A stretch of DNA of 64,000 bases from Pigmentibacter ruber (GTDB lineage Bacteria; Bdellovibrionota_B; Oligoflexia; Silvanigrellales; Silvanigrellaceae). Positions within the stretch are counted from its first letter, which is position 1. Each line of letters begins with the position of its first letter. Positions 46,706 through 56,242 of this stretch are shown here, one piece after another. Location: contig NZ_WSSC01000005.1 in assembly GCF_009792895.1 (NCBI RefSeq), positions 186,001 to 250,000 on the forward strand, written 5' to 3'. A model generated the notes under the pieces. The model was not told where the DNA came from, did not search any database, and saw nothing but the letters and a program-made list of their open reading frames with translations. A program made the position numbers and the translations under genes.

Positions 46706-48154
46706 ATGGCAATAAAAAAACTGCAATATAAATATTTAGTAGCTGTAATTTATATTTGTGTTCTTTTTTTAGATAGAATGGATGTTACGATTGTTAATAT
46801 TGCAATGCCGACATTTGCAAAAGTTTTTGATGTAGCAATTACTAAAACGGAATGGATTTCTACTGGATTTTTGATGTCTCTTGCAATTGTGATTCCAATC
46901 AGTGGTTGGCTAGGAGATAAGTTTGGTTACAAAAAAATTTTTATTCTAGGAACAATCATTTTTACAATTGGCTCTTTACTTTGTGCTTGTGCATGGAGTC
47001 TTTCTTCTTTGGTTATCTTTCGAGTTTTGAAAGGCTTTGGTGGAGGAATATTAGTTCCTGTAGGAATGGCAATGACTTACAGAGTTTTCTCACCAGCTGA
47101 ATATTCCAAAGCTGCTAGCTATACTTTGATGCCAACATTAGTTGCTCCTGCAATTGCGCCTACATTTGGAGGATTTGTTCTCGAACATTTTAGCTGGAGA
47201 TGGATTTTTTTGTTCAATATTCCGATTTGTTTACTTGCAATTACTTTATCTACCGTTTACTTAAAAGAAGATAAATTAAAATTTACCCACAATTTAGATT
47301 GGTTTGGCTTTTTCCTCTCAGCAATTGGCTTAGCTTCGTTACTGTACACTTTTTCAAGAGTAGGGCACTTTGGGATAGGTGATGAATTGGTTTGGGTATG
47401 TTTAGTGATTGCTACCTTTGCAATGGGAATTTTCATATTTTGGGAAAATATTCATCCACATCCTTTGATAGATTTAAAATTTTTTAAAATTCCTCTGTTT
47501 GTCCAGGCTAATTTAATTCAATTTTGTTTGCAAATTACTCATTTTGGTTCACTGTTTATCATTGCAATTTATCTTCAAATAGCGGTTGGAATGACACCTT
47601 TACATAGTGGACTTGCAATGTGCTTGCAGCCTATTGGTTCTATTATGCTTTTACCCATAGTACCTAAAATTTTTAACCGTTTTGGCCCAAAATATTTAAT
47701 ATTTTGGGGATTAATAGGTCTGTCAATAATGACTTATCTTATTCCAAAAATCAAAGTAGAAAGCGATTATGTGTTCGCTGCAGGGTTATTGTGGGTTCGT
47801 GGACTTCTCTTAGGATTGATCAACGCACCCATTCAAGCGTCTGTTTTATTTAATATAAATAAAGAAGATGCAAGTCGAGCGAGCTCAGTATTTAATGCTG
47901 GTAGACAAATTGCCATTAGTTTTGGAGTGGCTCTTTCATCACTCGTTTTAGCAAGCGGATTTCGTGAATTTAATATTACTTCTAATGAATTATTGCTGGA
48001 TAAAACTGTTTTAGTTATATTTGAAAGAGTATTCTTACTATTATCAGGAATATCTTTTTTGGCTGTTTTTATAACCTTCACTATCAATAATAAACAAATT
48101 CTTGCTAAGTTAGAAACATCTCAATCTGATGGAAAGAAAAACAAGCAGAAGTAG
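46706..48154 (+). CDS. DHA2-family MFS drug/proton antiporter (EmrB/QacA type)
   Basis: A 482-aa inner-membrane protein of about 14 hydrophobic helices. The DHA2 signature LDRMDVTIVNIAMPTF is in helix 1, WLGDKFGYKKIF is motif A, and helix-5 motif C is ALLSTVAPAIAPTFGG-like. DHA2 proteins expel drugs, often with an EmrA-type adaptor and outer channel; neither is adjacent here. It starts 17 bases after the STAS-like gene. Confidence 0.9.
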   Translation: MAIKKLQYKYLVAVIYICVLFLDRMDVTIVNIAMPTFAKVFDVAITKTEWISTGFLMSLAIVIPISGWLGDKFGYKKIFILGTIIFTIGSLLCACAWSLSSLVIFRVLKGFGGGILVPVGMAMTYRVFSPAEYSKAASYTLMPTLVAPAIAPTFGGFVLEHFSWRWIFLFNIPICLLAITLSTVYLKEDKLKFTHNLDWFGFFLSAIGLASLLYTFSRVGHFGIGDELVWVCLVIATFAMGIFIFWENIHPHPLIDLKFFKIPLFVQANLIQFCLQITHFGSLFIIAIYLQIAVGMTPLHSGLAMCLQPIGSIMLLPIVPKIFNRFGPKYLIFWGLIGLSIMTYLIPKIKVESDYVFAAGLLWVRGLLLGLINAPIQASVLFNINKEDASRASSVFNAGRQIAISFGVALSSLVLASGFREFNITSNELLLDKTVLVIFERVFLLLSGISFLAVFITFTINNKQILAKLETSQSDGKKNKQK

Positions 48155-48270
48155 GTTTTTTAGGAAAAGCCTTTCTCATTTATTAAATATCAATCATTTT
48201 TTTGAATCTGGTTTTTTTTAATTTCTTATGTTCTAATAGAACAAACCTCTTTTAGTGTGAGGATCAAACA

Positions 48271-48789
48271 GTGGAATTCGTTTTACGTGAAATGAATAAA
48301 TTTGATTCCGTTAAATGCAAAGAATTAACGGTACAATTAGGATATCCAGAACAGTTGATCGATTTTGACAAGAGATTTTCTTTGATTAATAAACTTCCCC
48401 ATCATCATCTTGTTGTTGGAGAAACACTTGCAGATAAAAATGTAATTGCGTGGATGCATTTGGAAATCCGTTATCTCCTTTTTTCGACTTTTAGAGTAGA
48501 AATTTCAGCTTTAATAGTTGATGAAAAATATAGGGGGAATGGAGTAGGCAGGAGACTTTTAAATTATGCTGAAAATTGGACGAAAAATTGTGGATTTAAA
48601 GAAGTATTTCTTTATAATCAATCAAATATAGAAGAAGAGAACAATTTTTGTCTGAAAAACGGTTTTCAATATGCAAAAGACTTAAAAATGTTTATTAAAT
48701 CCTTAGATAAAAATCATGTCATTACTGATGTGAAAATTCCTATAGATACTCCAAAAATTGAGATTAATCTTGAACAAATAAAAAATTGA
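48271..48789 (+). CDS. GNAT-family N-acetyltransferase
   Basis: A 172-aa protein starting at GTG with GAGGA upstream. VDEKYRGNGVGRRLLNYAENW carries the Q/RxxGxG/A acetyl-CoA loop, and the C-terminal FCLKNGF motif is typical. It transfers an acetyl group to an unknown amine. A separate promoter seems likely, since 116 bases separate it from the MFS gene. It is 490 bases upstream of the BrnQ/racemase run; a link is unproven. Confidence 0.85.
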   Translation: MEFVLREMNKFDSVKCKELTVQLGYPEQLIDFDKRFSLINKLPHHHLVVGETLADKNVIAWMHLEIRYLLFSTFRVEISALIVDEKYRGNGVGRRLLNYAENWTKNCGFKEVFLYNQSNIEEENNFCLKNGFQYAKDLKMFIKSLDKNHVITDVKIPIDTPKIEINLEQIKN

Positions 48790-49281
48790 ATATTTTAGTA
48801 AGCTAATATTGATTTTTAAATCTCAATTAGGGATAAATTTTTTGGTATTCTTTTAATAAAAATTACTTAATATAACTATTAAGAAATTATTATAAAAATA
48901 AATTTATGATTTTTTATTGATTTAAAAGAATAATTGCTATATATGGAAAGTACAGAATTTGTCTGTATTTTGTAAAGGCTATTTTTATGAAAAATATCAT
49001 TTTTATTACTGGCCAAAAGCAATATGCTTCTAGGTCGGTTATGTTAAATATCAATTTTATTTCTTTTCATTTTCTTTCCAAAATTTCCCAAGTTAATTTA
49101 TTAGTCTTATTAAGCCTGCTGTTATCTGTCGTATAATAATTACAAATAAACTAAAAAATAAATAAAAAAAAACTTATTTGAGTAATGATTTTTAAAATAA
49201 AATTATTACATTTATTTTAAAAATAAATGAATACTTAATAAATATTTCTTTTACCTATTACTTTTAGGAGTGCGATATATT
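48790..49281. other. AT-rich intergenic region with a possible small ORF
   Basis: About 490 bases with no normal-sized gene. The possible small gene at 48987-49136 is listed separately. The rest is AT-rich, probably containing the promoter of the BrnQ-like gene. Confidence 0.5.
48987..49136 (+). CDS. Possible 49-aa small protein
   Basis: ATG at 48987 is preceded by AAAGG at 7-8 bases. The peptide begins MKNIIFITGQKQYASRSVML and ends in a Leu/Ser/Val-rich helix (LLVLLSLLLSVV) that could insert in a membrane. AT-rich chance ORFs of this size are common, so this is only a candidate. Confidence 0.22.
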   Translation: MKNIIFITGQKQYASRSVMLNINFISFHFLSKISQVNLLVLLSLLLSVV

Positions 49282-50493
49282 ATGGGAAATTTTGTTAATC
49301 AGAAAATGGAAAAAATAATTTCTTTCAAGCAATTAATTTCCTCTGGAATTGCTTTTTTTGCAATGCTTTTTGGAAGTGGAAGCATTATTTTAGCATTAGC
49401 TTTGGGAAAAGATTCTGGAAATATGGTTTATTGGTCTCTTGTAGGTTTTATTGCAGCTACAGTTATATTGCCAGTTATTGGTCTTATTTCAATTTTACTT
49501 TTTGAAGGTGATATAGATTCTTATTTTGCAAAATTAGGAAAAATTCCAGGTAATATTATAATATTTATTTGTATGATATTATTAGGGCCTTTAGGAGTTA
49601 TTCCAAGATTAATGGGAACTGCATACTCTTCAATAAAATGGCATTTTCCATCAATTTCAATTTTTCAATTTAGTATAATAATAATTCCTTTATTACTTTT
49701 ATTTACTTTTAAGAAAAACAATATTATTGATTATATTGGAAAATTTCTTGGACCTATAAAAATAATAATTATACTTGCTTTTATAATATATGGATTAATT
49801 TTTGGATTAAATTCTAAAATACAAACAGATCTAAATCCAATTGGAGCAATTCAAAAAGGACTTATTGATGGATATAGTACTTTAGATTTAATTGGAGTCT
49901 TACTTATTGCGCAATTTATTGCGACTCATCTAAGAGCTCAAACTAAAAACTATTTAGCAGAAAATGATAAAAATTTCCAAAAAGATTCGATTAAAATTGC
50001 TACTATAGGAGGTTTTTTACTTTTTCTTGTATACTCAAGTTTATGTCTTTTAGCATCACATCATAGTACTCAACTTATAAATGTAGATCGTTATGATATA
50101 ATAAATTCATTATCGTATTTAATACTAGGTAATAATAGTGCAATAATTATAAGTGCAATAATTATAATTTCTAGCCTTGTAACTGCTATTGCATTAACTG
50201 CTGTGTTTACAAATTATTTGCAGAAAAATATTTTAAAATTATTTAATTTTAATGAAAATAAATCTTATATTTTATGCTTATCTGTTACAATAATATTAAC
50301 CAGTATTTTAACTAATTTAGGTTTTAGTGGAATAATGAATATAATAATTCCTATAGCTGAAATCTGTTATCCGGCTATAATTATTTTAACTATATGCAAT
50401 ATCTTGCACAAAAAAATAAATTTTAAATATATAAAAATATCAGTATTTACAACTTTTATAATAACCCTTATTTATAAAATTCCATTCATTTAG
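49282..50493 (+). CDS. BrnQ-like branched-chain amino-acid carrier
   Basis: A 403-aa membrane protein; the ATG at 49282 has AGGAG upstream. About 12 helices, with FFAMLFGSGSIILALALGKDSG and GPLGVIPRLMGTAYSS, which match the LIVCS/BrnQ family (LFGAGNL... and IPRTA... patterns). BrnQ carriers take up leucine, isoleucine and valine with sodium or protons. It starts an operon-like run with the 497-aa protein (37 bases later) and the racemase-like enzyme, so its natural substrate may be a modified amino acid. Confidence 0.75.
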   Translation: MGNFVNQKMEKIISFKQLISSGIAFFAMLFGSGSIILALALGKDSGNMVYWSLVGFIAATVILPVIGLISILLFEGDIDSYFAKLGKIPGNIIIFICMILLGPLGVIPRLMGTAYSSIKWHFPSISIFQFSIIIIPLLLLFTFKKNNIIDYIGKFLGPIKIIIILAFIIYGLIFGLNSKIQTDLNPIGAIQKGLIDGYSTLDLIGVLLIAQFIATHLRAQTKNYLAENDKNFQKDSIKIATIGGFLLFLVYSSLCLLASHHSTQLINVDRYDIINSLSYLILGNNSAIIISAIIIISSLVTAIALTAVFTNYLQKNILKLFNFNENKSYILCLSVTIILTSILTNLGFSGIMNIIIPIAEICYPAIIILTICNILHKKINFKYIKISVFTTFIITLIYKIPFI

Positions 50494-50530
50494 ATAATTT
50501 TATAAATTTAATTAGATTAGAGAATTAATT

Positions 50531-52024
50531 ATGCAAAATGAAAAGAAATATTTGGAATCATATTTGAAATTATTAGATATAAACCCTCATTTCCAAAAGA
50601 TAAAAGAATCTAAAAATTTTAAAAATTATTTTGAACCTTCAAAACATTGGACACCAGACGAAATAAATTTTCCATTCAAAAAAAACTTACTGAGTAAAAT
50701 TATAAATAATATTAAAAAAATTTATGATCATAAGACAACTTGCTTAGTTCAAAACCAATTAGAATTAAATTTTTGTTCTGAAACAGGATCTCATATATCT
50801 CTTCCAAGAAGTCATGATAAAATAGGAAAAATTACTAATATAAATCATAATTTAAATACTTTGATTTTTCAAGGAACCATTTTATCTGCTGCAAAATCAT
50901 TGACAATAAAAAATAAAATACATTTTAGCATGGGCACTAGCAGAGTTTATTTAAATAATGCAAATAGTGCAGCATATATTCAATTTGATAAAGATGATGG
51001 TTATGTCAGGTTAGTTTCAAATCGTTGGAAAGATACTCCACAAATTTTTATTCCACCTTTTCATATTAATGAAATTCAATCATTAAAAAATGAGGCATTT
51101 ACTTTTGCAACCAAAAAATATACTGGAAATGATCGAGGTTATGCTTTTTGTAAAAAAAATATTACAAAAATATTTTCATTTTTTGAGGAGGTTGCAATTT
51201 CTAATTTGCATGATCAAAAAAGTAGTTATACTTTTAGTGAACAAATTTCAAAAATTCATGCAAATATTTTTAATGAAATTTTAAAAGAAACTGGAGTAAA
51301 ACAAGTAACTATAGATTATGAAAAACTTTCATGGGAATTTTTAATTGAACTTTTAGAAGATAAAACAAGCTTAACATATATAATTTTTTCAAATAAACAA
51401 TTATTTGATTCATTTTTAGATATTTTTTCAGAGATACAGACTGGTTGGCAGAAAGGGCAATTGCCATTTGATTTAGTGGTAGAAAAAAATGGAATTAAAA
51501 AATTGTCGCCCATACTTTTTTCTGAGTTTGATACTTCTGATCGTACCATTTTTCTAGAAAAAATATTGGAAATTTTGAAAGAAAATAAAATTATTCCTAA
51601 AGGTGTTTTGCAATTTTTTATTTTTATGGTTGAAGGTGGATTATTACCTATTGGAGGAATGAATCAATCTAATTATTGTACAAAAATAAGAGATTTATCA
51701 GTCCAATTTATGTGCAATAATCTTGGAAAATATGAAAGATCTAATGCACTTAAAAAATTACCTTGTGAAATTATGAGTATCAGTCCAGCTTGGGGTTTTA
51801 TGAATAATTCTAATAATCTTTTTAGTTTTTCTGATTTTTTAGAAAAAGAAATTGCTATAACTAAGGATCAATTGCAATCTATTTTAGATATTCCTGCTGA
51901 AGATGCTTTATTTTTAAGTATTCCTATTTTAAGTCAATTTATGTTACATGAAAATATTGCTCCTGAATTTGAAAATAAATTTATCCAAGAAATTAAAGAA
52001 AAAGGAAATATATTAATATTATGA
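50531..52024 (+). CDS. Unrecognised 497-aa protein in a racemase operon
   Basis: A 497-aa soluble-looking protein without signal peptide or membrane helices. Visible landmarks are SETGSHISLPRSHDKIG (residues ~95-112), SAAKSLTIKNKIHFSMGTSR near ~130-150, and GGLLPIGGMNQSNYCTKIRD (~370-392). None is a motif I can name. Codon use is strongly AT-rich like its neighbours. It overlaps the racemase-like gene by four bases (ATGA) and follows the BrnQ-like carrier, so it probably acts on an amino acid or its derivative. No enzyme class is claimed. Confidence 0.75.
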   Translation: MQNEKKYLESYLKLLDINPHFQKIKESKNFKNYFEPSKHWTPDEINFPFKKNLLSKIINNIKKIYDHKTTCLVQNQLELNFCSETGSHISLPRSHDKIGKITNINHNLNTLIFQGTILSAAKSLTIKNKIHFSMGTSRVYLNNANSAAYIQFDKDDGYVRLVSNRWKDTPQIFIPPFHINEIQSLKNEAFTFATKKYTGNDRGYAFCKKNITKIFSFFEEVAISNLHDQKSSYTFSEQISKIHANIFNEILKETGVKQVTIDYEKLSWEFLIELLEDKTSLTYIIFSNKQLFDSFLDIFSEIQTGWQKGQLPFDLVVEKNGIKKLSPILFSEFDTSDRTIFLEKILEILKENKIIPKGVLQFFIFMVEGGLLPIGGMNQSNYCTKIRDLSVQFMCNNLGKYERSNALKKLPCEIMSISPAWGFMNNSNNLFSFSDFLEKEIAITKDQLQSILDIPAEDALFLSIPILSQFMLHENIAPEFENKFIQEIKEKGNILIL

Positions 52025-53127
52025 AAAATACTATTCAAATTAAAAATATAGAAGTATATAAAGTTTCTATTCCCTTAGTAAGGCCATTTGTGACTAGCTT
52101 TGGTTCTTTACTACAGAGAAATATTATTCTAGTTAAATTAATAGATTCTGAAGGTAATTTCGGAATTGGTGAAGCACCAATTTTAGATTATCCTTTCTAT
52201 AAATCTGAGTTTTTTTCTTCAGTTCATAGTATTTTAATTGAAATTATAATTCCTTATTTAGTTGGAAAGACTTTTTCTTCACCAGTAGAACTTGATCAAT
52301 CTTTAAATTTTATAAAAGGAAATTTTTTTGCTAAGGCATGTATATCTATCGCAGCATATGATTATTTTGCAAAAATCAATAAAAAAAGTCTGGCAGATTT
52401 TATTGGTTCTACTAAAAGTATTTTCCAAATATCTAATACAATTTCTATACATGAAAATATATTAGAAATGTTAAAAGAAAGTAATGATTATAAAGATATT
52501 CAAACTTTAAAATTAAAAATAAAACCTGGATATGATATTCAATATGTAGAAGCATTAAGAAAAGCATTTCCGAGTGCTCAAATTATGGTTGATGCGAATG
52601 CTTCATATCCTTTTAATAAAGAAACAATTGATATATTTAAGAAAATGGAAGAATATTCAATATTTTGTATTGAACAGCCTTTGGTTCATAATGACATTGT
52701 TGATCATGCAAAGTTACAAAAGCAATTAAATATTCCCATTGCTTTAGATGAATCTATAGAAAGTTGTGAGGATCTTCTCAAGGCTCATGAGTTAGGGAGT
52801 TGTCAAATGGTGAATATCAAAATTTCAAGAGTAGGAGGGTTAACGGAAAGTATTAAAATTCATGATTATTGCTTGAAACAAAAGATACCAGCTTGGGTAG
52901 GAGGAATGGTTGAGTCTCCTGTTGGAATTAGTGCCAATCTTGCATTTTCTGGATTACCTGGCTGTTGTTATCCAATAGATTTTTTGGATTCTTTTTGGTT
53001 AATGGATAATTTTAATAAGTTTTTTAAAGAACAACCTATCAAACAAAAACATAATGAAGCTAATTTTCTAAATAAAGGGCACGGTATTAGTGATAATATA
53101 AATTTAAATAGTCTTTTATTTTCTTAA
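52021..53127 (+). CDS. Enolase-superfamily racemase (NSAR/OSBS or dipeptide-epimerase type)
   Basis: A 368-aa enzyme. The muconate-lyase/NSAR subgroup pattern is present: TLKLKIKPG (catalytic KxK at ~164-166), VDANASY (D191), EQPL (E218), LDES (D243), NIKISRVGG (K267) and GGMVESPVG. All five key residues are present, so it should be active. NSAR enzymes racemise N-succinyl or N-acyl amino acids, and close relatives make o-succinylbenzoate or epimerise dipeptides. No men genes are nearby, which favours racemase or epimerase. It is translationally coupled to the 497-aa protein. Confidence 0.86.
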   Translation: MKNTIQIKNIEVYKVSIPLVRPFVTSFGSLLQRNIILVKLIDSEGNFGIGEAPILDYPFYKSEFFSSVHSILIEIIIPYLVGKTFSSPVELDQSLNFIKGNFFAKACISIAAYDYFAKINKKSLADFIGSTKSIFQISNTISIHENILEMLKESNDYKDIQTLKLKIKPGYDIQYVEALRKAFPSAQIMVDANASYPFNKETIDIFKKMEEYSIFCIEQPLVHNDIVDHAKLQKQLNIPIALDESIESCEDLLKAHELGSCQMVNIKISRVGGLTESIKIHDYCLKQKIPAWVGGMVESPVGISANLAFSGLPGCCYPIDFLDSFWLMDNFNKFFKEQPIKQKHNEANFLNKGHGISDNINLNSLLFS

Positions 53128-53362
53128 TTTTCGAGTTTTAAAAGATACTATTTTAAGGAGTAAACTTGGAAAAACTGTCGGTTCATTAGACATCGTGGAT
53201 GAAAAATCATTAATTTGAAAAAAAAGTCAAATAAATACATAATTTTTTTTCAAAAAATTATGTCATAAAAAGTTACAATTCAAGCCTTTCTTAGATAGAT
53301 AACCAAAAATAAAGTATAACTATTAATGTTTTTTGGTTGTCTATTTTCTTGAAAGGATGACA

Positions 53363-54559
53363 ATGAAAAAGAGCATAAAAAATTATTTAAAATGTCCGAT
53401 TCCAATTCTATCAGTATTCATAACAAGTAATATTTTTGCAATTTCTATAAATAATAAAAATTTAGAAAAAAAATATGTTAAATTATTAAATATTAATAAT
53501 ATAATTAAAGATAATAATGATATTATTCCAGCCCCTTTTCCAGACTTAAATGGGTTGAAAGTATTTGCAAAACAACATGATGGGAATCTGCCAAATGTAT
53601 TTGGTGAAATAAATTTGAATACTGTTTCATTAAATGATGCTTACACTTCCGCAGGATTTAAAAATTTTTCTATCCAGTTAAATTGCATGCAAGAACCTCA
53701 ATGTAATGCGCGTCTTGAAATAGGAAATTTAGGAAATGGAGTTTTTCATATTGTTGCATCTGATAAATTCACAAATAAAAAAGCTGAACTAAGCATAAAA
53801 TTTACGAATGAAAACGGTAATCCTATTGATACATCAAATTTAGATTATACATTAGAGCAACCTAATACAAATGAAATAATTACAACAAACAATATTGTTG
53901 ATGTGAGTCCTTATTTTTCATATCAATATAGTAAACCTATTTCTTATATTCAATTGCCTCTGATTCCAAATTCTTATTATCAAATTTGTGATGGCAATGG
54001 CGAAAATTGTTCTGTAAAAAAACAACTTTTTGATGTTATGTTTTCAGGAAATCAAGTAGAATATTTAAGTTTTTGGAAACTTGAGCAAAAAGGATATCTA
54101 AGTCCCGATACTTCTCAGTCCTTTCAATTTTCTTACTGTACGGGATTAACTGATACAACTTCAACTACATTATCATGGTCAATTGGCTTAAAAATTCCTG
54201 TAAAAGCTGTTGATTTAAGTGGAACAATTGGACAAGCCATTAATAAAACAGTGTCTTTTCAAAATTCTACATCTGTATCAAACACTGTTACTTTTGATAA
54301 ACCAGAAACTCAATCCACAATAGGTGAATACGTTCTTTATATTGGAGTTAATGATTACTTTCCAGTTGTTGATGAACTAGTGAGTGAATTGAATAAAAAG
54401 ATTCAAAACAATACTGAATTTACCTTTTCAAAGGCACAAGATTATTTTGATTTTAGATCCAATTCTTCAATTACTTCAGGAACTACTGCATTTGTTAATA
54501 CTAAAAATAATGATCCAAAAATGTTAATTACATGGCCTGTTAGCGTTCCTTCATTTTAA
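53363..54559 (+). CDS. Exported protein resembling an aerolysin/ETX-MTX2-type pore-forming toxin
   Basis: I start at ATG 53363, with AAAGGA at 5-base spacing (398 aa). A signal peptide (IPILSVFITSNIFA) is followed by a beta-rich protein. Residues ~265-340 (SQSFQFSYCTGLTDTTSTTLSW, LSGTIGQAINKTVSFQNSTSVSNTVTF) have the Ser/Thr-rich alternating strands of the aerolysin-like membrane-insertion region, followed by a conserved-looking end (GEYVLYIGVNDYFPVV). This is a pattern judgement, and no toxin motif is exact. It is co-oriented with, and 13 bases from, a second exported protein. Secreted effector or surface protein. Confidence 0.5.
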   Translation: MKKSIKNYLKCPIPILSVFITSNIFAISINNKNLEKKYVKLLNINNIIKDNNDIIPAPFPDLNGLKVFAKQHDGNLPNVFGEINLNTVSLNDAYTSAGFKNFSIQLNCMQEPQCNARLEIGNLGNGVFHIVASDKFTNKKAELSIKFTNENGNPIDTSNLDYTLEQPNTNEIITTNNIVDVSPYFSYQYSKPISYIQLPLIPNSYYQICDGNGENCSVKKQLFDVMFSGNQVEYLSFWKLEQKGYLSPDTSQSFQFSYCTGLTDTTSTTLSWSIGLKIPVKAVDLSGTIGQAINKTVSFQNSTSVSNTVTFDKPETQSTIGEYVLYIGVNDYFPVVDELVSELNKKIQNNTEFTFSKAQDYFDFRSNSSITSGTTAFVNTKNNDPKMLITWPVSVPSF

Positions 54560-54572
54560 AGGAAAAGTTATT

Positions 54573-55049
54573 ATGAATTTTAAAGGGTACTCTAAAATAA
54601 TTTTAAGTTTTTTTCCATTCTGCTATTCTAGCTTTTGTTATGCTGATTATACTGTAAATGTAAGCACATTAGATAATACTGAAATAAATAGAAGTAATAT
54701 TTACTTTGATGCTAATACAAGTCCTCCCTATGCATGTCCTTCAGCAACAAATTTTCCGCCGGGATGTCAATTGGTTTTTAATACTGGTTCGGCTTCAGAT
54801 GTATTTTATTTTTTTGATTCATCAGGAAGAAAAAGAGTTAAATTTTATTTAACTGATAGTGGCAACTGGTCTTTAGATGCTTACTATGGCGATCGTTTTA
54901 AAGATTTGAATTCATATTTAAAACTTTCAATTGTTGGGCAAATACAAATGCATGGAATGTTTCCCGTTGTGTATTTATATTCAAATTCTAATGGAGTGTA
55001 TTTAAAAGATCAGGATAACAAAGTGTTTGAATTATTTACTTGGAATTAA
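54573..55049 (+). CDS. Small exported protein paired with the toxin-like protein
   Basis: A 158-aa protein with a signal peptide (IILSFFPFCYSSFCYA, cut before Asp). The mature part is beta-rich and small, with three cysteines including PYACPSATNFPPGC. No family recognised. It lies 13 bases after the toxin-like gene and is probably co-expressed, possibly as a carbohydrate-binding or inhibitor/immunity partner. Confidence 0.6.
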   Translation: MNFKGYSKIILSFFPFCYSSFCYADYTVNVSTLDNTEINRSNIYFDANTSPPYACPSATNFPPGCQLVFNTGSASDVFYFFDSSGRKRVKFYLTDSGNWSLDAYYGDRFKDLNSYLKLSIVGQIQMHGMFPVVYLYSNSNGVYLKDQDNKVFELFTWN

Positions 55050-55118
55050 ATTATACCTAACTTAGATCCAAGTAAATACAGATATAAAAAAGAAAAAATG
55101 ATATACTTTAAAAATTAT

Positions 55119-55310
55119 TTATTTTAATTTCACTTTATCTTTAAAAAATTCTATACAATCAGTTAATTTTACAAGAATATGTGGATCTTTTATGTCTTCA
55201 ATTCTATTTGCTAGTTTTATTTCCTCTAACAAATTTTCTAAAAACCTAATATTTGCTTTGTAATCATGTTGCAATTTAGATTTTTCAATTTGTGAATTAG
55301 AAAAATTCAT
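55119..55310 (-). CDS. Small helical hypothetical protein after lpxL
   Basis: I start at ATG 55310, with GGGGA about 8 bases upstream (63 aa), just after the lpxL stop. The protein is charged and helical (QIEKSKLQHDYKANIRFLEN). No motif recognised. Confidence 0.45.
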   Translation of the reverse strand: MNFSNSQIEKSKLQHDYKANIRFLENLLEEIKLANRIEDIKDPHILVKLTDCIEFFKDKVKLK

Positions 55311-55315
55311 AAATA

Positions 55316-56176
55316 CTATCCCCAACGATTGTGCATCCAAAAATATTCTTCAGGATTTAGACGGATCATTTGTTCAACTTGGGCATTTATACGAGTTGTA
55401 TTTTCTGTTACGTTTTCTTGAAATGATTTACTTTTATCTTCATTCATCTGGAATTCTGGGAAAAATATTATTTCATGTGTATTAACATTAACTCTTTTTA
55501 TGATAGCTGGAATAACTGGAGCATTTCTGCGTAGCCAGAGTTTTGCTAAACTATTATTAGTAGAAGCATTTTTCCCAAAAAAAGGTAACATTTCACCTCT
55601 TGGACGTTTTTGATCTACAATAAAACCAATTATTTCCTTTTTATTTAGGGCATTAAATATTTGGGTAGTTGTAGATAAGTTTCCATTGCGTTCAATTAGG
55701 TGAAAGCCAACTTCTGAACGCATGTTTTCAAACCATTTAGCTAAATTTCCTTTGCCTATTGGTTTTACAACAACATGAATAGGGACTAAATTTTTTGCAC
55801 TTATGTGACAAAGGTATTCCCAATTTCCCATATGAATGCATATTGCGTATACTCCTTGACCTCTTGCCAGAAGTTCATCCATATATTCTTTGTTTTTAAA
55901 TACATAGTTTGTTTTTTTGAATAACTTGTTAGCAGCCAGCAATTCAATAGCTGTACGAAAGAAATTTATTGTCGATTTACGACCTAATTTTATTTTTTCC
56001 TCTAATGTTTTTTCTTCACCAAAAGCAATGGAAAGATTTTTTAAAATCACTTTTCTGCGTATCCGCAAGATATCAAATGAAAGTATGCCAAGAATTGTAG
56101 CGAAAACTGAAATTCCTCTATGCCCTAAGGAATAGAAAAAAAAGGAAATTAAATTTAATAAGAACGTTATTAACAT
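55316..56176 (-). CDS. LpxL/HtrB-family lipid A acyltransferase
   Basis: I use ATG 56176 (286 aa); a TTG at 56212 is possible. An N-terminal hydrophobic anchor (LITFLLNLISFFFYSL) is followed by the acyltransferase catalytic CIHMGNWEYL (HxxxxE) and VDQKRPRGEMLPFFG with the family Arg. Such enzymes add a secondary acyl chain to lipid A on the inner membrane face, evidence for a lipid A-bearing outer membrane. Confidence 0.88.
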   Translation of the reverse strand: MLITFLLNLISFFFYSLGHRGISVFATILGILSFDILRIRRKVILKNLSIAFGEEKTLEEKIKLGRKSTINFFRTAIELLAANKLFKKTNYVFKNKEYMDELLARGQGVYAICIHMGNWEYLCHISAKNLVPIHVVVKPIGKGNLAKWFENMRSEVGFHLIERNGNLSTTTQIFNALNKKEIIGFIVDQKRPRGEMLPFFGKNASTNNSLAKLWLRRNAPVIPAIIKRVNVNTHEIIFFPEFQMNEDKSKSFQENVTENTTRINAQVEQMIRLNPEEYFWMHNRWG

Positions 56177-56242
56177 TCGATAGGCCCCATCTAAAAATGC
56201 CAGCAAAAGCAATCATAGCCTATCTATTATTTGTTTTTAAGT

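Noticed and set aside
50531-52024. Possible IucA/IucC-type siderophore synthetase
   Set aside because: A KxxFSMGTSR stretch recalled the family, but the His/Lys-rich ATP-binding segments are missing.
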